From: Maniola hyperantus | Taxonomy: Eukaryota; Arthropoda; Insecta; Lepidoptera; Nymphalidae | Direction: 5' to 3' | Assembly (NCBI RefSeq): GCF_902806685.2 | Contig: NC_048557.2 | Span: 5,700,666-5,764,665, forward strand | DNA length: 64,000 nucleotides | Shown here: positions 42,607 through 52,879 of the stretch, one piece after another | Numbering within the stretch: position 1 is the stretch's first letter | How the letters are laid out: every line of letters begins with the position of its first letter | Notes under the pieces: generated by a model | The model's database searches: none | The model's input: only the letters and a program-made list of their open reading frames with translations | Told to the model about the DNA's origin: nothing | Position numbers and translations under genes: made by a program

Positions 42607-42742
42607 TGACTGATATCTTTCTTCTTAACTTTTAAAATTTATTACCATACCAAATGGGACATCATATGAAAGGGATTTTACCATAGATTCTAAAACAGAT
42701 TTTTATTTATTTTTACGCATAATAGTTTTTTGATTTATCGTG

Positions 42743-43093
42743 CAAACTATTAAAAAACCGGCCAAGTGCGAGTCAGGCTCGCGCAATGAGGATTCCGTAC
42801 TACAGTCGTATTTTTTCAACATTTTGCACGATAATTCAAAAACTATGATGCATAAAAATAAATAAAAATCTGTTTTAGAATGTACAGGTGAAGACCTTTC
42901 ATATGATACCCCACTTGATATAGTCACTCACTTCGAAAGTTAGTTCATGACCACAATTTAATTTTTTTTGTGTGATCTAACCCTAAATTCACGGTTTTCA
43001 GATTTTTCCCCAAATGTCAGCTATAAGATCTACCTACCTGCCAAATTTCATGATTCTAGGTCAACTGGAAGTACCCTGTAGGTTTCTTGACAG

Positions 43094-43124
<31 letters not shown>

Positions 43125-43240
43125 ACAAAGTGATCCTATAAGGGTTCCGTTTTTCCTTTTGAGGTACGGAACCCTAAAAATACGACTGTAGTACGGAACC
43201 CTCGATGTGCGAGTCTGACTCGCACTTCTCCGGTTTTTAA
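42743..43240 (+). repeat. Complete repeat A copy plus reversed end fragment
   Basis: 42743-43178 is a full copy: AAAAAACCGGCCAAGTGCGA to TACGGAACCCTAAAAA, with (CAGA)n at about 43091-43123. It is followed at 43180-43240 by the opposite end of another copy in reverse orientation (CTGTAGTACGGAACCCTCGA, CTGACTCGCACTTCTCCGG), which makes a composite. Confidence 0.86.
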
Positions 43241-43573
43241 TAAAATATGCCCTATTTATAATACTTATCAACATTGTGTAAAGTATACCTAAATATTGCA
43301 AAATGACATTGTACAAAGGGAGCGGCGCGGCTGAGTGCAGAAAGTGCAAACTGGTTTTATTGGCACATAAACAACCAGTCCAAAACAGGTAGGTACGGTT
43401 AGCAAAATAAAATTGAATCAATAATACTACTTACCAGCTTTTGCATACGGGTCCGCCTGTGTGACGATTTTCTTCACTCAATATCGCCAGTGTCAAAAAG
43501 CTCTCAGCCATCGCCTCCGCCTGTAAAATCACTATTAGATTATTATTAATTTGAATCTGGGGTGGCTAATAAT

Positions 43574-43738
43574 CAGTGGCGTGCACAGAGTTTGAAGCCA
43601 GGGTAAGCATTAGTAAGATAGGCCTTAGATACACCTTATAGAGACCTGCTGAATGGCAGGTCATAAAGATAAATGAGCACTGGTCATTTCAACTAGGGTA
43701 AGCAGGACTTTTATGCCTCTATAAATTGCACGCCACTG
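43574..43738. mobile_element. Non-autonomous hAT MITE, 165 bp, with perfect 8-bp target duplication
   Basis: Ends CAGTGGCGTGCACAGAG and TTGCACGCCACTG are inverted repeats; the CAGTGGCGTGCA terminus is typical of hAT elements. The flanks are CTAATAAT at 43566-43573 and CTAATAAT at 43739-43746, an exact 8-bp target duplication. A partial copy (GGGTAAGCAGTGCGTG to GCACGCCACTG) is at about 23450-23492. No coding capacity. Confidence 0.88.
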
Positions 43739-43799
43739 CTAATAATGAATAGCGATGAATAATCGCTCAGATAAGTACATAACTAAATAAATAATGTAG

Positions 43800-44160
43800 A
43801 TCGAATATGTATTACAATTTTTTCCGATATTTTTTATTTTAGTTTGAAAAGCGAAAGCTTTTTAATCATATCGGTTTTATGCAATAAAGACTATCATCAA
43901 AAAGCTCTTTAACCACCCCCGCGCCGAAACCGCTTTCCTCCGAAACTAAAACCTTATAGCCAGAAAATACTATTTAATTTCAATCTATATGCCTTAATAT
44001 TGAATAACGATGAATAATCGCGTAGACAAGTACATAATTAAATAAATAATGTAGATCGAAAGTATGTATTACAATTTTTTCCGATGTTAGAAAAGCGAAA
44101 GTTTAAGTTTTTAATCGTGTCGGTTTTATGCAATAAAGACTGACATGAAAATTAAAAAGT
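43800..44160. repeat. Direct duplication of a 130-bp AT-rich segment
   Basis: GTAGATCGAATATGTATTAC ... TTTTCCGATATT ... GTCGGTTTTATGCAATAAAG at 43796-43890 is matched by GTAGATCGAAAGTATGTATT ... TTTTCCGATGTT ... CGGTTTTATGCAATAAAGAC at 44050-44140. Identity is high outside a few indels, and the two units are about 250 bp apart. Confidence 0.68.
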
Positions 44161-44240
44161 TACCTTTCAAGGTGTTAATAGGTACCTACTTATTGTAGTT
44201 AACACAGATATACTTATATATTAATTTATATAATACCTAC

Positions 44241-44396
44241 TATGCTCGCGACTTCGTCCGCGTGGACTACACAAATTTCAAGCCCCTATTTGCCTACGTC
44301 ATAACAGCTATCTGCCGATCCGTCCAGCAGTTTGAGCTGTGCGTTAAAAGATCAGTCAGTCAGTCAGTCAGTCACCTTTTCCTTTTATATATTTAG
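44241..44396 (-). repeat. Interspersed repeat B copy with internal deletion
   Basis: CTATGCTCGCGACTTCGTCC, then the TTCAACCCCTAAGG core is missing, TGCCTACGTCATAACAGCTA, and (CAGT)n CACCTTTTCCTTTTATATA. Confidence 0.83.
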
Positions 44397-44680
44397 AAGA
44401 TTGTGTTGCAAAAATTTATTGCATTAAATACAGAGAAGTTACCTATTGCTATTATCATCAAAATTATTCCTAACATAATATAATAAAAAACCGGTTAGGT
44501 GCGAATCAGACTCGTACACGAAAGGTTTCGTACAAGGAATACCTAACACTTTTTATTTTTTTAAATTTTCATGGCCACCATTTTGAAATTTGTAATCTAT
44601 TATTGTTACAGCGGCGTGTTTTAAATTGTTTGCTTGCTTGTTGTTGTTGCAAAATTTCAACTCTTTACCATTGAACTACA

Positions 44681-45053
44681 TACAGAGTGTAACCAGAACG
44701 CTAGCAGAAACTTAGCATTATTGTTATGAATTATAATATCTAAACACAATCCAATACCAATAAACATTTGCCTCATTTTGTAGTTTTAGTGATTTAGTAT
44801 TTTTCAAACCCGCAATGTATAGCGTGTAAAACTGGGGTCAATGCCCCGCCTACGCCGCGGCATTGACTTTGAGTGGCCTACTTACGCAACGTTCGTTGAC
44901 TTCTAGCGTCAGTCAGACGTATCATTTGCAATATATCGGGAACTTTTACAAAATATAGGAATTTTTTTCGCGTTTGTTTGTGGTATCATATCAGTAATCA
45001 TCACTACTATCACCTGTCTTCGTTTTTGCTAGCGTTCTAGTTACACCCTGTAT
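44681..45053. mobile_element. Inverted-repeat element family T, complete copy
   Basis: TACAGAGTGTAACCAGAACG at the left and CTAGCGTTCTAGTTACACCCTGTA-like right end give about 30 bp of inverted terminal repeat. Inside are TGCCCCGCCTACGCCGCGGC and GGCCTACTTACGCAACGTTC. The best reference copy for this family in the window, 373 bp. Confidence 0.86.
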
Positions 45054-45524
45054 AGTTTAATGCTCTCTACCCTATTACGGTTCAATACCGCTGACAGACA
45101 GACGGACAGGCAGAAAGCGGAGGCTTAGTACCTAATAGGGTCCTTAATTTGGCACCTTTCAACCACGGAACCCTAAAAATCAGGTAGGCACATTTTATTA
45201 TGGCCATGTAGGTATATTCTATGTCTATAGTAGGTACTCATAAAGTGCTGACATGAATTGGGAGCCAATATAACCTTTGACCAGCCAATTATAAATTTTA
45301 TAAACTGTCGAATGCTCAATATGTATCTATTAAACAAAGTGAATCACTAACAGTGTGTTTGTTGCTTGGTTTGTTGACCTTCAATCACGCCGCAACGTAG
45401 CAACGGATTGATGTGACTTTTTGCATGAATACCAGATCTCGATGTGACACGGGCTTCTTTTTATCCCGGAAAATCGAAGAGTTCCACGAGATTATGAAAA
45501 ACCTAAATCCACGGTGACCAAATA

Positions 45525-45733
45525 ATTTTTTTTAAAATAGATATTATAGCGAGCAAACGAGCAGGCGGGTCACCTGATGTTAAGTGATTACCGCCGCCCA
45601 TGAACATTTGCAGCACCAAAGGAACCGCCGATGCGCTGCCGGCCTTTTATTAATTTGTTGGTCCGCCATTTGAATAACCCCATGTTATAATCTAGTGGGA
45701 ACACCGCCGATGGGAGATGGTTCCACAGTTTGC
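45525..45733. repeat. Dispersed repeat (GCGAGCAAACGAGCAGGCGG family)
   Basis: GAGCAAACGAGCAGGCGGGT, CACCTGATGTTAAGTGATTA, CATGAACATTTGCAGCACCA, CCATGTTATAATCTAGTGGG and GGTTCCACAGTTTGC. A second, about 90% identical copy is at 57880-58083 in GH27 intron 1, and a short fragment lies at about 62465-62505. Such sequences are widespread in Lepidoptera. Confidence 0.82.
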
Positions 45734-45775
45734 ACGTGCGATTCTATCGTGCATCATTCTAGTAAGATAGGTATA

Positions 45776-45978
45776 ATATCTGTCCCGGCTTTACTCACGT
45801 GTGTAGTCGACGTTAGCCCGACTAGTTTCGAACTCATACGGGGTCCTTTTTCAAGGGAGTCCGTTCGCGCACGCGCCGCGGTTTTGACTGCAGGACGCAC
45901 GTGCCGCTGCCCGATGTATGGGTTCGAAACTAGTCGGGCTAACGTCGACTACACACTGAGTAAAGCCGGGACAGATAG
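45776..45978. mobile_element. Fold-back element with long inverted arms (TATCTGTCCCGGCTTTACTC)
   Basis: The left arm TATCTGTCCCGGCTTTACTC...GTCGACGTTAGCCCGACTAG is inverted at the right as GGTTCGAAACTAGTCGGGCT...AAAGCCGGGACAGATA. The arms are about 60 bp with few differences, enclosing about 85 bp with GTTCGCGCACGCGCCGCGG. A single arm (GGGTTCGAAACTAGTCGAGC, GTAAAGCCGGGACAGATA) is found at 49976-50040. It accounts for the 107-codon frame at 45695-46018. Confidence 0.8.
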
Positions 45979-45989
45979 TATTTACAATG

Positions 45990-46490
45990 GAAATCACTCA
46001 CGGTCGTTTAAACGCTAAGATAGGTATAAACTATAGTTTAATCGAAGAAAACAACATAAGACTGTGTTAGGCTTCTACTTGACTTAATTGAATATAAGCT
46101 ACATTTAACATTTAGATAAGTAGGTAGGTATATAATTTTTTTAAACAAAGCCATTTGATTTTGATGCAGACCACGCTCTCGAAAGCATTCAGCTTTTTTT
46201 AAAACGAATGGTGTTTTAAATTCTTTGACCCTCGATATAATCGAAGCAGACAAACACGTGAGTGAGTCACGCAATGAGTTTGTAGTGTGTTGCTATTTTT
46301 TGCCGCACTTGAATGACTTTTGCAGTTTTATTGTATGTTCTGTTAACTAACTAGAATTTCTTGAGCGGCAAATGAATAGCTCTTACATAAGAAAGTATAT
46401 TTTCGGTCGGTATCTTTGCAGTTTCAAAATAGATTTTAATTTCATTGCATTTCATTTGATGTGATCTTGTATTGGGTTCATCTAAATTCT
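45990..46490. other. Unassigned AT-rich DNA
   Basis: No repeat family or exon recognised. A 78-codon minus-strand frame at 46038-46274 has no motif. Confidence 0.4.
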
Positions 46491-46495
46491 AAATC

Positions 46496-46880
46496 TATAT
46501 AATATATAAAAAGAAAAGCTGACTGATGACTGATTGACGGACTGACTGATCTATCAACGCACTGCTCAACCCACCCACAGACGGATCGGGCTGAAATTCG
46601 GCATGCAGATAGCTATTATGACGTAGATATCCGCTAAGAAGAAATTTTTGAAAATTCATTCCCTAAAGGAATAAAATTGGGGTTTGAAATTCATGTAGTC
46701 CACACGGACGAAGTCGCGAGCATAAGCTAGAACGAGTATATAAAAGGAAAAGCTGGCTGGCTGACAGATCTATCAACGCACAGCTGAACTACCGGATCGG
46801 GCTGTTTGGCATGCAGATAGCTATTAATGATATAGACATCTACTAAGAAAATATTTTTGAAAATTCAACCCCTAGCATAG
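46496..46880 (+). repeat. Two consecutive repeat B copies
   Basis: 46496-46732 is a full copy (ATATATAAAAAGAAAAGCTG to GACGAAGTCGCGAGCATAAG). 46735-46880 is a second, truncated copy (TATATAAAAGGAAAAGCTGG to GAAAATTCAACCCCTAGC), starting right where the first ends. Confidence 0.85.
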
Positions 46881-46965
46881 CATCAAGCAAGATTATGTGT
46901 GACATGTCGATAAACGGCAAGTGGCGAGATAGCTCGCGATGGCGAATTTTTAAATCAGAGCCTCA

Positions 46966-47130
46966 ATAGCTCAACCGATAAAAGGAGTGGACTGAAAACC
47001 GAAAGGTCGACGGTTCAAACCCCGCCCGTTGCTCTATAGTCGTACCTACTCCTAGCACAAGCCTGACGCTTAGTTGGAGAGGAATGGGGAATATTAGTTA
47101 TTTAACATGGCTAATATTCTTTCTAAAAAA
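46966..47130 (+). repeat. tRNA-derived SINE, third type, with A-rich tail
   Basis: Head resembles a tRNA: GCCTCAATAGCTCAACCGAT (A-box-like), GTGGACTGAAAACCGAAAGG, and the B-box GACGGTTCAAACCCCG. The 3' body carries CTGACGCTTAGTTGGAGAGG and ends in a run of A at about 47128-47150. Stems of the head are incomplete, so this is a SINE rather than a tRNA gene. A single copy in the window. Confidence 0.72.
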
Positions 47131-47149
47131 AAAACAAAAAAAATACAAA

Positions 47150-47660
47150 ACAAATGCACGGTAAAGAGTGTCTTTAGGTTATCAAGAAGTCAAACAGATG
47201 TCAAGTAACAACTTGCTGGCCTAGATTTGGACTCTAGGAGAAACTAAGTCAAGGAATCGCCACTTTGTTACTGTGTCAACAGATTTTGTTGACATTTTAT
47301 TTGCGCAAAACCTTTTACATTTCCGGTGTAAATGTTCAATTAAACATGATTGTGCAAAAGGTGAGCCTTTACCAAGTTTTAAAGGTGGTTAACTGGTCAT
47401 CTTTAAATTTTTGGCAACGTTTCGCAACTCATCTGATTCTGCAAATAGCGATGAACGGCCATGATTACTTGCAGTTGTTAATAGCCATAGTGCGCTCCCT
47501 AGCTCTTTCCATACAAAAATAATCTTCCAAACGAAAGACACAGGCAGCAAGATCGAATAATATTAATTTGATTAGGTTTTTTTACTAAACACCAACGTGA
47601 TTTCTAACTATATTCATAACTAGATGTTGCATGCAACTACGTCCGAGGTTCTTTAAATAG
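47150..47660. other. Unassigned DNA
   Basis: An 85-codon + strand frame at 47265-47522 has no recognisable motif. The rest is AT-rich without repeats I can place, apart from a fragment like repeat C (AACTCTTTGATTTTTTCGGA) at about 47669. Confidence 0.4.
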
Positions 47661-47865
47661 CCCATAGGAACTCTTTGATTTTTTCGGACAAAGAGTAAGT
47701 AGGTCCCTACCTATTATAGTCTATGTCTGCCTTCTATAAAAATAAAATAAAATTAAATTAAATTGTTAAAGTAAAGTAATTGTGTTAAAATAAAATAAAA
47801 GTTAGAAAGAAGCTTTTGAAATATGGGTAATTATACAGAAGAATGTTGAGAACCTCTTGGGTACG

Positions 47866-48165
47866 GCGTGTCAAAAATGCAACTGTACTCCAAAGGCAAA
47901 GATCTTGAAATCCTGAAGACCATAAAAGTGCGGAAGTTGGAGTACTTCGGCCACATTATGAGAAATAGCAAATACTATCTACTTAAGCTCATTATTCAGG
48001 GGAAAATAGCCGGCAAAAGACCACCCGACCGAATAAAAACATCGTGGCTAAAGAATTTTGCCAATGGTACGGGAAGAGTACCCGATTTCTTTTCCACGCA
48101 GCAGTGTCCAATGATTGCCAACCTCCGATAGGAGACGGCATTTCAAGAAGAAGAAGACCCGTTAA
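47866..48165 (+). mobile_element. LINE 3' end, C-terminal coding tail
   Basis: Encodes KTIKVRKLEYFGHIMRNSKY, LLKLIIQGKIAGKRPPDR, KTSWLKNFANG and MIANLR, the same family as the minus-strand copy at 6519-6945. The stop codon is followed within about 30 bp by GAAGAAGAAGACC, the family's short tail. The upstream part of the polyprotein is missing (5' truncation). Confidence 0.85.
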
Positions 48166-48565
48166 AATAGGTTAAGTGGTTGGGCTGTGAGAAGCTAACA
48201 GACAGACACACTTTGGCATTTAGAGTATATGAGATATAAAGTATGGAAAGTATGAATTATTTTATTTCAAAAGATATTAAGTACTTAATACCTACATAAC
48301 GAATTTATTATTCAAGTGGGCGTCACTTCGTGTTTCACATATCCTGTTACATGTATTATAATAATTCGTAATCAAGGATTTCCTTGATTTGTTAGCCCAT
48401 TCTTCAGTTTACTGTTCGCAAACGGCAAAAATCACACACCTTAGCCTAGTGTTATCTAGATTTAAAGCCCATATAAAGAATACTTAGAATTGGTCCAACC
48501 AAGATGACGTACATTTTTGGACTTGCAAAAACACGACGAGGTCTTCCGAACTGCTAAGTTATGGA

Positions 48566-48776
48566 GTGCTGGTTTGGAGGCGCACGTCTTCGGTGCGCCT
48601 CAGAAGTGCGGTGGGGGACCTCGTGAGTGGGTCCCCGATAGAGGGTCCGCCTCAGCGGAAGTCGCTAAATGGGTTGAGGTTGATTGCTTCGACGTGTTCG
48701 CCTGATCCAGTTATGATGTGCGGGGCGTCCCCCCGCCTCATACCCCGATGGCGATCTCGACCTGTCGCGGACTATA
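48566..48776 (+). mobile_element. Long family P element, interior second part and right terminal repeat
   Basis: GTTTGGAGGCGCACGTCTTC, GGGGACCTCGTGAGTGGGTC and GATTGCTTCGACGTG match 41070-41200. The segment then continues into ATACCCCGATGGCGATCTCG and CTGTCGCGGACTATA, the right terminal repeat of family P. It links the GC-rich interior to the palindrome ends. Open frames at 48517-48787 derive from it. Confidence 0.7.
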
Positions 48777-49086
48777 ACTGCCGTTAACTGTGCTGCTGCT
48801 CTACTCTATTCATTCATAGGTAGGCGTAAGTAGTTCTCAATAGTGATATAAAACATTATTTATCATCTAATACGGTTGACTGTGCCACAGACGTGAGACG
48901 TAACGAAGTGGCCCGGTCCGTACGGCCGGTTTCTTACATAAAATTACGTAAACTTGTAGTTTGTAGGCCGACTGATCGCTCTACTAGCGTCACGTGACTC
49001 GGCGGTTATATTTGGTAGCTTACCTAGTACCTACAAACAGTGCAGCTGTGCAGGTTGTTTGTGTTTTTATGGAAATGCGTTTAAGC

Positions 49087-49435
49087 GTTCCGTACCTCAA
49101 AAGGAAAAAATCGGTCAAGTGCGTCACATTCAGGGTTCCGTACTATCGTACAAGAAACAACTCTTTTTTTTTTTTTAATTTTTATGACAGTTATTATGAA
49201 ATTATTATTATTTGTTGTTATAGCGGCAATAGAAATTCACATTCTGTGAAAATTTCGACTCTCTAGCTATTACGGTTCACGAGATACAGCTCGCTGATAG
49301 ACAGACGGACGGACATCGGAGTCTTAGTACCTACCTAATAGGGTCCCGTTGCTTGGTACCCTTCGGGTATGGAACCATAGAAAGGAATCCTTATAGGATC
49401 ACTTCGTTGTCTGTCTGTCAGTCTGTTTTTCAAGA
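49087..49435. repeat. Composite of repeat A and its variant subtype
   Basis: GCGTTCCGTACCTCAAAAGG, CAGGGTTCCGTACTATCGTA, TTATAGCGGCAATAGAAATT, GATAGACAGACGGACGGACA, then TAGGATCACTTCGTTGTCTG. Boundaries between the pieces are not exact. Confidence 0.65.
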
Positions 49436-49837
49436 TCTCACATCACCATAGCCTAATATTTGACATATCGTCGATTCAGGATCAAACCGAGAGTTCCCTC
49501 ACTCTAGTTCACTCTGGTAAAACAGCCTTGATAAAATTGTCCTATCAATTTACCATAATCATAATACGCGTGCAACTCAAAATTTACGTCATTAAGATTT
49601 ATTACGGATTTATTAGCCTATTATGAACGGATGTGGATAGCAAAAAACTCGTTAATATTATTCAAGTTAAAATGGCACAGGTGAATAGAAAATTACTTTT
49701 GTGCCCAGTACTCTGTGACTATGACTGACGTTAATGGATCTGATTTCAGTATAATATTCGCAATATCACGTTATTACAAACGTTTTGGATATTAACGCAT
49801 TATGCTCACTTGACCTTATTAGTTATGCACTAAGAGC

Positions 49838-50040
49838 CAGCGCGTGCCAGACCTTCGTTATTGTATCAAAGCTGAAAGTTTCTCTGCGTATTGTCCAGAA
49901 CACAGGGAAGAACGATCAGCGACTATGAAGTTTGGATCATGGTGGTTTTGAACTGACTCCCTTAAAAAGGACCCCGGATGGGTTCGAAACTAGTCGAGCT
50001 AACGTCGACTAAACACGTGAGTAAAGCCGGGACAGATATT
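49838..50040. repeat. GAGCCAGCG repeat plus one arm of the fold-back element
   Basis: 49838-49950 holds AAGAGCCAGCGCGTGCCAGA and AGTTTGGATCATGGTGG. 49976-50040 is a single arm of the fold-back element at 45776-45978 (GGGTTCGAAACTAGTCGAGC). Confidence 0.65.
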
Positions 50041-50060
50041 ATTTATAATACTAATTATTA

Positions 50061-50550
50061 GTTCATGACCACCATTTTTTTTTGTGTGATATAACCACAA
50101 ATTCACAGTTTACAGATTTAGCCCTGAATGTCTGCTATAAAACCTACCTATCTGCCAAATTTCCTGATTCTAGGTCAACGGGAAGTACCCTGTAGGTTTA
50201 TTGACAGACAGACCGACAGACAGACAGACAACAAAGTGATCCTATAAGAGTTCCGTTTTTCCTTTCGAGGTACGGAACCCTAAAAAATAGGTCAAGTGCG
50301 AGTCGGACTCGCACACGATGACACGAAGGCTTCCATTACCATAACACTTTTATTTTTTTCATTTTTCATGGCGGCCATTTTGAATTTTTTATTTTTTTAT
50401 GATTTGTTGTTATATAGCGGCAATAGAAATACATGTTCCGTGAAAATTTCAATTCTCCGCTGACCGACAGACAGATGGACTGACGGACGGATGTACAGAG
50501 GAGTTAGTAATAGGGTCCCATTGACATCCTTCGGGAACGGAACCCTAAAA
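50061..50550 (+). repeat. Repeat A right part followed by variant copy
   Basis: 50061-50286: TTAGTTCATGACCACCATTT, (CAGA)n at 50209-50230, GAGGTACGGAACCCTAAAAA. 50288-50550: GGTCAAGTGCGAGTCGGACT, TATAGCGGCAATAGAAATAC, CGGGAACGGAACCCTAAAAA. Two related elements in tandem, same orientation. Confidence 0.75.
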
Positions 50551-50861
50551 ACTTAACTTTGATCAATGATTCGCCTAACATCTGTGGCTAAAATACTCGA
50601 ATAACAAGAAATTCTACGTATTCGGATAGGAATATGAAAGGCTACCGATAATCACCCGCAGTTAGTTGCCTCACGTTCAGCAAAACAGGGTTTGTCGGAA
50701 ATACATGTAATAGACCAGTAGCGTGTTGTAACGTCGTGCCTAATTACATACCTACCTTGCACCTTATTGCTGATCATAGATTGCAACTATAGCTGGCATC
50801 GCTCGCGACGCTTGCAATCATTTTCAGCTGAAAATTAGCATTTAAATGTTACACATACTTC

Positions 50862-51154
50862 AACAACCCATCGCCGGCCCACTACTGAGCACGGGTTTCC
50901 TCTCAGAATAAAACATAGCAGGGGCTTAGGCCATAATCTGCCACGCTGGCCCGGTGCAGATTGGTAAACTTCACACACCATTGAGAACATAATAATGTTC
51001 TCAAGGTTGTCTCACGATGTTTTCCTTCACGGTTAATGTAATTGATATGATATTTGCACATAACTCCGAAAAGTTAGAGGTGCGTGCCCGAGATCCAACC
51101 CCCAAGCTCCCGAAAAGCAGGCCGACATCCTAACCACTAGGCTATCACCGCTCT
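50862..51154 (-). repeat. tRNA-derived SINE copy
   Basis: CAACCCATCGCCGGCCCACT, TTCACACACCATTGAGAACA, TTTTCCTTCACGGTTAATGT, AGAGGTGCGTGCCCGAGATC and the head GGCCGACATCCTAACCACTA. Nearly full length. Confidence 0.83.
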
Positions 51155-51164
51155 CTACATATAT

Positions 51165-51640
51165 GTAGGTACATACACATAATATGTAGGTACATATCTA
51201 AAGAAAATAAATAAATAAAACTAACCAACCCAACCAACCAACCAATTTCTTGAAATTGCTTCCAAAAGTAGCAAATTTTACATAATTATAGGCCGTAAAT
51301 ACGTTTGAAGCTTAATAATAAAACTGCCTAAGTTCATAAAAAATGTATTTGACACTACGTTATTAGCCCCGACCTCTAAAAGATCAAAACGAAACAACTT
51401 TCAAAGCTGCGTAGAACTTGAACCACATAACTCATATACAGTCCTTAAATTCAGCACAATATTATTAATTGAATGTTGTTATGATTTTAATGATTTCAAT
51501 GTCAATACGCTGTGTTAATTACTAGCCAGTCAGTAGCTTTTGCCTCGGGCTACATGCATGTGAGTTTTTGTGCATTGATATTGACCTCATATTATGTCCA
51601 TACTATCCATTCATCCATCCATCTGTCGTCACCACTGTAT
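51165..51640. other. Unassigned AT-rich DNA
   Basis: Includes a short CCAACCAACCAACCAATT tract at about 51228-51244 and GTACATA repeats near 51170-51195. No exon or known repeat. Confidence 0.4.
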
Positions 51641-51689
51641 GCGTTCACTGCTGGACATAGGCCATAGGAAATTGCCTCACAATTCACCG

Positions 51690-51905
51690 CACTCACTCCG
51701 CATCCTGTCATATTTATAAACAACGGGCGACAACGGGATCCCGCGCACATCCCATCCTTCCCCTCGTTCACTGTGCCCTGTGCTAGTCAGAGGGACACGC
51801 GGAGAATCCTTTCCCTGCCAGGTCATTATCCATAGCCAACAATATCCCCGAAGAGAAATTATTAGCCAAAAGGGACCAGCAGCACCCAGGCCCACCGGGA
51901 GGTTA
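51690..51905 (-). mobile_element. Fragment of the long family P interior
   Basis: On the minus strand ATGACCTGGCAGGGAAAGGA, CTCCGCGTGTCCCTCTGACT and GTTGTCGCCCGTTG match 40945-41062. Open frames on both strands at 51677-51971 are contained in or overlap it. Confidence 0.66.
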
Positions 51906-52029
51906 CCTGGCTGGCACCCCATCCCACACTACGCCTACTTTTACAGGGTTTCTATTTCAGAACTTACTTAACGAATATTTCAGTTCGAGGCGAACCACTA
52001 CCAACTGTTAGTTTTTTTAACTTTATACT

Positions 52030-52200
52030 TTGGATTTTGAGTTTTGAAAATCCCGTCCGAACTCTTTGATTTTCGGAGATAAAAAAGTAGCCTATGTTCT
52101 TTTCCGGGATGCAAACTTACTTTTTTTCAAACCTCAAAATCAGTTACTTAAACTGATGGGTCCTGAAAAGATAACAGACAGACAAACAAAGACAGATATA
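52030..52200 (-). repeat. Interspersed repeat C fragment
   Basis: AACTCTTTGATTTTCGGAGA, AGCCTATGTTCTTTTCCGGG and GATAACAGACAGACAAACAA. It belongs to the diverged subtype seen at 39275-39565. Confidence 0.65.
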
Positions 52201-52674
52201 TAGGTGAATTTAAATCATGCATGTGTCAGTGAGAAACAGAGATTTATTTGTATTTACCTTGTTCGGCTAATTAATGAACTCGTAGGCTATATTTCAATTT
52301 TGTAAATGTCAAACGCGTTAACACGATCGCATTGCTAGAATACCGAGATTCTATGATTGAAAGCGCTTTCTTATTAATACAGAACGACTTTTTTTAAATA
52401 AGTTAAAACTGTTTACTGATCTATCCTCCAAAATTCCATCTAATTACATCAATACTTCCTGCAGAAAATGATATGATTTTATGATGATAATATATCAATT
52501 TAGTTTTCTTCTGCTTGTTTAGCTGTTTTTTGTTTAGTAGCTTGTTATTTACAGAGTTAATATAAATATAATTAAAGAGAGCTATGTGATGATTAAAATA
52601 GCCTGGAAACCTAGTGCTTAGAATGCTATAAATTCTACCAATTACCAAATAATTTCGATTATATACTGGATTAG

Positions 52675-52872
52675 CCTGGGACTTCGTCCGCGTGCACTAC
52701 ACAAATTTAAAACCCCTGTTTTACCCCTTTAGGGATTGTATTTTGAATAACCCTTTCTTAGCGGATATCTACGACATATTATAGCTATCTGCATGCCAAA
52801 TTTTAGCCCGATCCGTCCAGTAGTTTGAGCTGTGCGTTGATAGATTTGTCAGTCACTCATCTTTTATATTTA
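52675..52872 (-). repeat. Interspersed repeat B copy
   Basis: GGGACTTCGTCCGCGTGCAC, TTTACCCCTTTAGGGATTG, GCCCGATCCGTCCAGTAGTT and GTCAGTCACTCATCTTTTAT. Confidence 0.82.
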
Positions 52873-52879
52873 TATGACT

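Noticed and set aside
46966..47035. tRNA gene with TAGCTCAACCGAT and GGTTCAAACCCC.
   Set aside because: D and anticodon stems are incomplete, and an A-tailed body follows, so a SINE is more likely.
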